Shown here piece by piece: positions 6,515-11,508 of a stretch of DNA of 11,508 bases; position 1 is the stretch's first letter, and the number at the start of each line of letters is the position of its first letter. Position numbers and translations under genes: made by a program. The notes beneath the pieces were generated by a model, which did no database searches, had not been told where the DNA came from, and was given only the letters and a program-made list of their open reading frames with translations. The stretch covers positions 1 through 11,508 of the forward strand of contig JBHEMU010000116.1 of assembly GCA_046262415.1 (NCBI GenBank), read 5' to 3'. The stretch comes from JACDAS01 sp046262415 (lineage in GTDB: Bacteria; Actinomycetota; Thermoleophilia; Gaiellales; Gaiellaceae).

Positions 6515-7705
6515 TCAGACGAACGCGCTCTCGCCGGTCAGCGCGCGGCCGATGATCAGCTTCTGGATCTGGCTCGTGCCCTCGTAGAGCGTCGTCACGC
6601 GCGCGTCGCGGAGGTACTTGCCGACCGGGTACTCGTCCACGTAGCCGTACCCGCCGTGGAGCTGCACGGCCGCGTTCGAGGCCCGCACCGACGCCTCGCT
6701 CGCGAAGTACTTCGCCGTCGAGGCCTCCAGCGTGTGCGGCCGGCCGGCGTCGGCGAGCGCGGCGGCGCGCCAGGTCAGCAGCCGCGCGGCATCGGTCTCC
6801 ACCGCCATGTCCGCGAGCAGCTCCTGGACGAGCTGGAACGAGCCGATCGCCTTGCCGAACTGCCGCCGCTCGCACGCATAGGCGACACAGGCGTCGAGGC
6901 AGCCCTGCGAGATCCCGACGCAGCCGGCGGCGAGCGAGATCCGTCCCGCGTCGAGCGCCGACATCGCCACCCTGAAGCCCTCGCCCTCCGCGCCGAGGCG
7001 GCTCGCGTCGGGGACGCGAACCCCGTCGAGGAAGAGCTCACCCGTGTCTTGCCCGCGCAGGCCGAGCTTCCCCTTCACGGGACGAGCCGTGAAGCCGGGC
7101 GCGTCGGTCGGCACCAGGAAGCAGGTGACCCCGCGCGCTCCCGCGCCGCCGGTCCGCGCGAAGACGAGCGCGAACGCCGCCCAGGTGCCGAGCGTGATGA
7201 AGATCTTCGAGCCGCTGATCGCCCAGTCCTCGCCGTCGCGCTCGGCGCGCGTGACGAGGCTCGCGGGGTCGGAGCCCGAGCCCGGCTCGGTGAGCGCGTA
7301 GCAGCCGAGCGCCTCGCCGGCGCAGAGCCGCGGGAGCCACTCGCGCTTCTGCTCTTCGGTGCCCCACCTGACGAGCGTCTTGCCGACGAGCCCCACGCTC
7401 ACCGAGACGATGCCCCGGACGTTCGAGTCCGCCCGCCCGAGCTCCTCGGCGATCAGCGAGTAGGAGATCGTGTCGAGCCCCATGCCGCCGTAGGCGTCCG
7501 GCAGCGCCGCGCCGAGATACCCCGCGGCGGCGAGCTTCTCGACGATGCCGCGGTCCAGCTGCTCCTCCCGGTCCCATTCCCGCGCGTGAGGCGTCACCTC
7601 GCGATCGCAGAACTCGCGGGCCGACGAGCGGATCAGCTCCTGCTCGTCGGTGAGGGTGAAGGCGGGGCCGGCCGTGCCGACCCCGCCTTCCGTCGCCGTC
7701 GTCAG
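6515..7705 (-). CDS. Acyl-CoA dehydrogenase
   Basis: With the CTG at 7705 the protein has 396 residues, close to the family's usual 380-400. The N-terminal helical domain contains FTLTDEQELIRSSAREF and EWDREEQLDRGIVEKLAAAG. YALTEPGSGSD and WAISGSKIFIT mark the flavin and substrate-binding middle domain. The C-terminal domain has QLHGGYGYVDEYPVGKYLRD and LYEGTSQIQ, where Glu375 is the expected catalytic base, as in short- and medium-chain dehydrogenases. It would introduce a 2,3 double bond into an acyl-CoA and pass electrons to ETF. No ATG, GTG or TTG lies between the upstream in-frame stop and the conserved N-terminus. The first standard start, GTG at 7597, would delete about 36 residues including the first helix. 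CTG at 7705, four bases after the livK stop, is therefore preferred, with moderate confidence. Confidence 0.93.
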   Translation of the reverse strand: MTTATEGGVGTAGPAFTLTDEQELIRSSAREFCDREVTPHAREWDREEQLDRGIVEKLAAAGYLGAALPDAYGGMGLDTISYSLIAEELGRADSNVRGIVSVSVGLVGKTLVRWGTEEQKREWLPRLCAGEALGCYALTEPGSGSDPASLVTRAERDGEDWAISGSKIFITLGTWAAFALVFARTGGAGARGVTCFLVPTDAPGFTARPVKGKLGLRGQDTGELFLDGVRVPDASRLGAEGEGFRVAMSALDAGRISLAAGCVGISQGCLDACVAYACERRQFGKAIGSFQLVQELLADMAVETDAARLLTWRAAALADAGRPHTLEASTAKYFASEASVRASNAAVQLHGGYGYVDEYPVGKYLRDARVTTLYEGTSQIQKLIIGRALTGESAFV

Positions 7706-7718
7706 CGCGCTACTTCCC
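7706..7718 (-). promoter_or_regulatory. Candidate ribosome binding site for the CTG start at 7705
   Basis: GGGAAG (7718-7713, minus strand) overlaps the end of livK and lies seven bases before CTG at 7705, just after the livK TAG (7712-7710). It is weaker than the other sites in the operon. It would couple the dehydrogenase to livK. Confidence 0.35.
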
Positions 7719-8969
7719 GCGTCCGTTCAGGAGCGGGCCGATCCCGCGCCACGTGCCGTCCGTGTAGCGGGTCAGCCGCACCTGCGAGATCGGGAACGGG
7801 TCGCGCGGGGTGGTCTTCGTGACCACGCCGGGCAGCGCGAACGGGTTCGACCTGTCGGTCATGTTGCGCACCACCTTCATCAGCGCGGCCCGCCCGTTGT
7901 TCCCCCTCAACGCGGCGTTACCCGTCTTGTAGAGCGCCTGGATGAAGGTGTGCGCCTTCGCCATCCCGTAGAGGAAGAGCCCGTTCTTGGGATCCTGGTC
8001 CGGCAGGTACTTGGTCATGATCGACCGGTACAGCTTCATGCCGGCGTCGTTGTCCCACTCCGGCGCGGCCGGATCCTTGAGGTACTGGACGCTGATCGAG
8101 CCGTTCACGGTGGCGGCACCCGCGAGGCGGACGGCAATTCCCATGAACGTGTCGGTGGCGGAGACCGAGTTGAGGTAGATGTTCTCGGGCTTCCAGCCGA
8201 GCCGTGGGAGCGTCGCGTACGTCTGGATCGTCTTCGCCGGCGTGGCGAAGATCATCAGCGTGTTGGCGCCGGAGCGCCGGAGGTCCACCAGCTGCGAGGT
8301 GACTGCCGGATCGGTGACCTGGAAGCCGCGGCTGGCCACGATCTGGTTCTTCTTCGACCCGAGGCCGGCCTCGAAGCCCGCGATGTAGTCCCTCCCGTAG
8401 TCGTCGTTCTGGAAGATGATCGCGATCTTCGCGTTCGGCTCGTTCTGGGCGATGTGACGGCCGTAGATGGCCGCCTCCGCCTGGTAGTCGGGCTGCCACC
8501 CGATCGTCCACGGGTACTTCTTCTGCTCGACGCCGAAGAGCGTCGCGCCGGTCGAGACGTAGACCTGGGGAACCTTCTTGCCGTTGGTGTAGTCGCGGAT
8601 CGGCTGCTGCGGCTCGGTGCCGAGGCCGCCGACCAGGGCCAAGACCTTGTCCTCCTCGACGAGGCGCCGCGTCTGCTGCACCGTCTGCGCGGGGTTGTAC
8701 GCGTCGTCGTAGAACTTGAAGATGATCTGCCGGCCCGCGACGCCCCGCTTCTTGTCGGGGCCCCTGCGCGAGTTGATGTAACTGAAGTACGCGGCCATCC
8801 CGCGAGGGATCGGCGCGTAGCTCGAGACGGGCCCGGTCAGCGGGAACGTACCGCCGATCGTGATCGTCCTGGCTGTGACGCCCGGAGTCGCCTGGCTCCC
8901 GCCCAGCGCGACCGGCAGGGCGACGAGGGCGGCTGCGGCGGCGAGCGCCAGCAGCGGGGCTTTCTTCAT
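7710..8969 (-). CDS. livK: ABC transporter substrate-binding protein, branched-chain amino acid (HAAT) type
   Basis: The 419-residue product has a clear Sec signal peptide: MKKAP, a hydrophobic stretch of about 17 residues, then a GGSQA cleavage region near residue 26. No lipobox cysteine is seen, so it is probably not a lipoprotein. The mature part starts TITIGGTFPLTGPVSSYAPI, the typical type I periplasmic-binding-protein opening of the LivK/Leu-Ile-Val family. KYPWTIGWQPDYQAEAAIYG and IAIIFQNDDYGRDYIAGFEA are core motifs of that fold. It would bind the solute outside the membrane and deliver it to LivH/LivM. Ligands of this family include branched-chain amino acids, amides and aromatic or alicyclic acids, so the gene name marks the family, not the substrate. 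The ATG at 8969 overlaps the livM stop (ATGA) and follows AAGGAGAGG. It is the third transporter gene before the catabolic genes. Confidence 0.93.
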   Translation of the reverse strand: MKKAPLLALAAAAALVALPVALGGSQATPGVTARTITIGGTFPLTGPVSSYAPIPRGMAAYFSYINSRRGPDKKRGVAGRQIIFKFYDDAYNPAQTVQQTRRLVEEDKVLALVGGLGTEPQQPIRDYTNGKKVPQVYVSTGATLFGVEQKKYPWTIGWQPDYQAEAAIYGRHIAQNEPNAKIAIIFQNDDYGRDYIAGFEAGLGSKKNQIVASRGFQVTDPAVTSQLVDLRRSGANTLMIFATPAKTIQTYATLPRLGWKPENIYLNSVSATDTFMGIAVRLAGAATVNGSISVQYLKDPAAPEWDNDAGMKLYRSIMTKYLPDQDPKNGLFLYGMAKAHTFIQALYKTGNAALRGNNGRAALMKVVRNMTDRSNPFALPGVVTKTTPRDPFPISQVRLTRYTDGTWRGIGPLLNGRGK

Positions 8970-9961
8970 GTGCCTCTCCTTGTGTCCGTTGCGGACGTTT
9001 CCGCAGTCGTACGACTGTACAGCGAGGTCGATGCCCGCTTCAAGACCGAAAGCAACCTCCTGATCAGCTCGGCCGCGCCGCCGGGCATCAGGAAGAGGAC
9101 GGCGAGCAGGATGAGGCCGTACATGACCGCCGGCGCCTGCTGCGAGATCTCCTCCGCCCGGATCGGCGCGTAGACGACGAAGAGCGCCCCGAGGATCACC
9201 CCCGAGAGCGAGCCGAAGCCGCCGATCGCGGTGCCGACGAGCAGGGTGATCGAGAGGGCGACGGGAAACGAGAGCGGGTTCACGAAGCCGTTCAGGATCG
9301 CGAGCAGGCCGCCCGCGATGCCGGCGTACGCGGCCGCGATGCCGAAGGCGAGGGTCTTCGCCCAGGCGACGTTGACGCCGGATGAGACGGCGGCGATCGG
9401 CGCGTCCCGCACCGCGCGGAAACGGCGGCCGAGGCGGCCCCGCAAGAGCACCCAGGCGGCGACGAACAGCCCGCACGCGATGCCCCAGGTCAGGTAGTAG
9501 GGCGTCTTGGGGAGGTCGACCTGCAGGCCGCTGCCGGCCCCCGTCAGCGGCTCGAAGTGGGAGGACTGGACGAGCGCGATGAACGACACGCCGAGCCCGA
9601 AGGTCGCCAGCGCCAGGTAGACGCCGGAGAGCCTGAGCGCGGGGAACCCGAAGAGGAAGCCGACGACGCCCGTGAGGACCGCTGCGACGGGAAGCGCGAG
9701 CACGGGGTCGACGTCGTACTTCGAGGCGAGGACCGCCGTCGTGTACGCGCCGATGCCCACGAACGCACCGTGGCCGAGTGAGATCTGCCCGCTGTAGCCC
9801 GTCAGGATGTTGAGGCCGATCATGGCGATGAAGTAGACGCCCACCTCGATCAGCCGCGGCAGCGCCGCGTCGTCGACGAACTGCGGCAGCAGCCCGAAGA
9901 GCGCCGCGCCGGCGACGAACACGGCCGCGCCGCCGAGGAAGCCGGCCCGCCGGGCGATCAG
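8966..9961 (-). CDS. livM: Branched-chain amino acid-type ABC transporter permease LivM
   Basis: Read from CTG at 9961 the product is 331 residues, normal for LivM. Hydrophobic helices are obvious: residues about 6-25, VYFIAMIGLNILTGYSGQIS (the LivM signature with the SLGHGAFVGIGAYT loop), LALPVAAVLTGVVGFLFGFP, YYLTWGIACGLFVAAWVLL, and two late segments (FPVALSITLLVGTAIGGFG and VMYGLILLAVLFLMPGG). Together with LivH it forms the membrane channel of the importer. The C-terminal tail is serine- and threonine-rich. CTG at 9961 overlaps the livH stop as CTGA and has GAGG five bases upstream. The nearest standard start, GTG at 9922, removes 13 residues and cuts into the first helix, with no good ribosome binding site. 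The stop overlaps the livK ATG. Confidence 0.93.
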   Translation of the reverse strand: MIARRAGFLGGAAVFVAGAALFGLLPQFVDDAALPRLIEVGVYFIAMIGLNILTGYSGQISLGHGAFVGIGAYTTAVLASKYDVDPVLALPVAAVLTGVVGFLFGFPALRLSGVYLALATFGLGVSFIALVQSSHFEPLTGAGSGLQVDLPKTPYYLTWGIACGLFVAAWVLLRGRLGRRFRAVRDAPIAAVSSGVNVAWAKTLAFGIAAAYAGIAGGLLAILNGFVNPLSFPVALSITLLVGTAIGGFGSLSGVILGALFVVYAPIRAEEISQQAPAVMYGLILLAVLFLMPGGAAELIRRLLSVLKRASTSLYSRTTAETSATDTRRGT

Positions 9962-10848
9962 ACTCGCCTCACGACGGCCCGCCCGAAGAGGCCCGCCGGC
10001 CTGAAGAGCAGGATCACGAGCAGCGTTCCGAGCGCGATCGGGAGTTCGAGCTCGGGGCTGTTCTTGACGAAGTCGACGTAGTTGCCGAGCAGGCTGATCC
10101 CGACGCCCAGCAGGTAGGCGCCCGCGACCGCTCCGAGCGGGCTGTCGATCCCTCCGAGCACGGCGGCGGCGAAGGCGTACACCAGCACGCTCAGCATGAA
10201 CGGCGGCTCGAGCGGCAGGATCGGCGCGGCCATCATCGCCGACACGGCGCTGAGCATCGCCGCGAGCCCCCAGCCGCCCGCCAGCATCAGGCCGACGCGG
10301 ATCCCGAGCAGCCGGCTCGTCCCCGGACGCAGCGCCGAGGCGCGCATCTGGAGGCCGACGCGCGTGAACCGGAAGAAGCAGAAGACGAGCAGCACGCAGG
10401 CCAGCGAGACGCAGATCACGCCGATGTCCTGATAGCTGATCACGACGCCGCCGACCGTGATCAGGCCGAACGGAAAGGGGCTCTCGAAGCTCTTGATCTC
10501 GGCCGACCAGATCCACCCCGCGGCCCCGTTCAGGATCACGAAGAGGGCGATCGTGGCGATCACGATCGCGATCTCGCCGCCGCGGGACAGCGGCCTGATC
10601 ACGACCTGGTAGATCGCGGCGCCGCCGGCGAACGAGATCAGCAGCGTGACCGTGAACGCGAGCCAGTACGTGAAGTCGTACGTGTAGAGCAGGGACCAGG
10701 CGATGTACGTCGAGAACATGCCCATCTCGCCCTGGGCGAAGTTGATCACGCCGGTCGCGCGGTGGATGAGGACGAGGGCGAGGGCGAGCGTGGCGTAGAT
10801 CCCTCCCGACGCCAGGCCCGCCACGATCTGCTCCCAGAACTCGGTCAT
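9958..10848 (-). CDS. livH: Branched-chain amino acid-type ABC transporter permease LivH
   Basis: The 296-residue protein begins MTEFWEQIVAGLASGGIYAT, followed by LALALVLIHRATGVINFAQG, the hallmark LivH motif that contacts the ATPases and lines the channel. Further membrane helices are clear at YWLAFTVTLLISFAGGAAIY, VIATIALFVILNGAAGWIW, VICVSLACVLLVFCFFRFT and the late AFAAAVLGGIDSPLGAVAGA segment. It is an inner-membrane permease subunit pairing with LivM. The ATG at 10848 shares a base with the livF stop (TGATG), so translation is probably coupled, since no strong ribosome binding site precedes it. The end of the gene overlaps the presumed livM CTG start. Confidence 0.95.
   Translation of the reverse strand: MTEFWEQIVAGLASGGIYATLALALVLIHRATGVINFAQGEMGMFSTYIAWSLLYTYDFTYWLAFTVTLLISFAGGAAIYQVVIRPLSRGGEIAIVIATIALFVILNGAAGWIWSAEIKSFESPFPFGLITVGGVVISYQDIGVICVSLACVLLVFCFFRFTRVGLQMRASALRPGTSRLLGIRVGLMLAGGWGLAAMLSAVSAMMAAPILPLEPPFMLSVLVYAFAAAVLGGIDSPLGAVAGAYLLGVGISLLGNYVDFVKNSPELELPIALGTLLVILLFRPAGLFGRAVVRRV
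9962..9971 (-). promoter_or_regulatory. Ribosome binding site supporting the CTG start at 9961
   Basis: TGAGG (9971-9967, minus strand) lies five bases before CTGA (9961-9958), where CTG would start livM and TGA ends livH. The layout matches that before the alcohol dehydrogenase. Confidence 0.5.
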
Positions 10849-11508
10849 CAGTAGCCCAGGTAGGAGGCTCGGACGGCTTCGTGGGCCCGCAGCTCCTCGC
10901 TCGGCCCGGCGAGGACGACTCGGCCGACCTCGAGGACGTAGGCCTGCGACGTGACGTCGAGGGCGATGCCGGCGTTCTGCTCCACGATCAGCACCGTCAG
11001 CCCGAAGTCGCGGTTCATGGCGGTCACGATCTCGTAGAAGTCGCGCACGGCGGTCGGCGCGAGTCCGAGCGAGGGTTCGTCCAGGAGGAGCACGCGGGGT
11101 CGGGAGACGAGCGCCCGTCCGAGCGCGAGCATCTGCTGCTCGCCGCCGCTGAGCGTGCCGGCCTGCTGTCCGCGGCGCCCGGCGATTCGCGGGAAGAACG
11201 CGAGGACGCGCTCGCACTCCTGCTTCGCCTCGCGCCAGTTGCGTCGGGTCGTCGCGCCCAGGCAGAGGTTCTCCCAGACGGTCAGCTCGGCGAAGATCTC
11301 GCGTCCCTCCGGAACGTGGGCGATCCCGAGCCGCGCGATCGCCTCGGGCGCCCGCCTCGCGATGCTCCTCCCGTCGAAGACGACGTCGCCGCTCTTGCGC
11401 ACGGCGCCGGAGACGGCGCGGAGCGTCGTCGTCTTGCCCGCGCCGTTCGCGCCGAGAACAGTCGCGATCTGACCCTCTTCGACCGAGAGCGTCACCCCGT
11501 GCAGCGCC
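10848..11508 (-). CDS. livF: Branched-chain amino acid-type ABC transporter ATP-binding protein LivF, 5' partial
   Basis: The frame is open to the right edge (ALHGVTLSVEEGQ), so the first 10-20 residues lie outside; the GTG at 11495 is an internal valine of the HGV motif. Walker A is GANGAGKTT, the Q-loop region precedes EGREIFAELTVWENL, which is characteristic of LivF, the ABC signature is LSGGEQQ, and Walker B is VLLLDEPSLGLAP. The switch region LIVEQNA and ending RASYLGY also favour LivF over LivG, which carries an insertion and ends differently. It hydrolyses ATP to drive the LivHM importer. A LivG partner is expected just upstream, outside the window. Confidence 0.95.
   Translation of the reverse strand, partial: ALHGVTLSVEEGQIATVLGANGAGKTTTLRAVSGAVRKSGDVVFDGRSIARRAPEAIARLGIAHVPEGREIFAELTVWENLCLGATTRRNWREAKQECERVLAFFPRIAGRRGQQAGTLSGGEQQMLALGRALVSRPRVLLLDEPSLGLAPTAVRDFYEIVTAMNRDFGLTVLIVEQNAGIALDVTSQAYVLEVGRVVLAGPSEELRAHEAVRASYLGY

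Noticed and set aside
8970..9476. N-terminal extension of the substrate-binding protein upstream of 8969
   Set aside because: ATG 8969 has a good ribosome binding site, begins a normal signal peptide and overlaps the livM stop; the extension is a shadow of livM.
9962..10516. N-terminal extension of LivM in its open frame through the livH gene
   Set aside because: It reads as a charged shadow of livH and would make LivM far longer than the family.

Overview
The window is about 70% G+C with dense, tightly packed genes. Gene families and codon bias suggest a high-GC actinobacterium, possibly of the Thermoleophilia type. That placement is inferred from gene style, not from a marker gene.

Layout. 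Positions 2-766 (+) hold the 3' part of a DUF3179 gene. It converges on, and overlaps by 17 bases, an ECF-type sigma factor gene (750-1340, -). Positions 1447-2535 (+) are a patch of gene remains. An AhpD/peroxidase-like gene is interrupted by frame changes and by a TGA exactly at its second active-site cysteine, and it is joined to a headless, frameshifted NAD(P)H-hydrate epimerase (YjeF_N/NnrE-like). A small zinc-finger (zf-HC2, anti-sigma-like) gene follows at 2629-2880. Positions 2881-3402 hold no intact gene, only a short CcdA-like membrane relic and two adjacent perfect hairpins.

From 11508 down to 3403 the minus strand carries one compact operon. In transcription order it is livF (partial), livH, livM, livK, acyl-CoA dehydrogenase, thiolase, alpha/beta hydrolase and zinc alcohol dehydrogenase. 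Six of the seven junctions overlap or are separated by a few bases. The other gap, between the dehydrogenase and the thiolase, is about 20 bases and carries a strong ribosome binding site. The layout suggests uptake of a small carboxylate or amino acid-like substrate by an HAAT-family ABC importer, followed by CoA-ester oxidation and thiolysis. The substrate cannot be read from the sequence.

The main points for a second look are: (1) the in-frame TGA at the AhpD-type CxxC cysteine, followed at a suitable distance by a 16-bp stem-loop with a G-rich loop, so selenoprotein versus pseudogene must be decided; (2) three operon genes (livM, acyl-CoA dehydrogenase, alcohol dehydrogenase) whose best full-length start is CTG, two of them in CTGA stop/start overlaps; (3) the cluster of frame-broken genes between otherwise intact neighbours.
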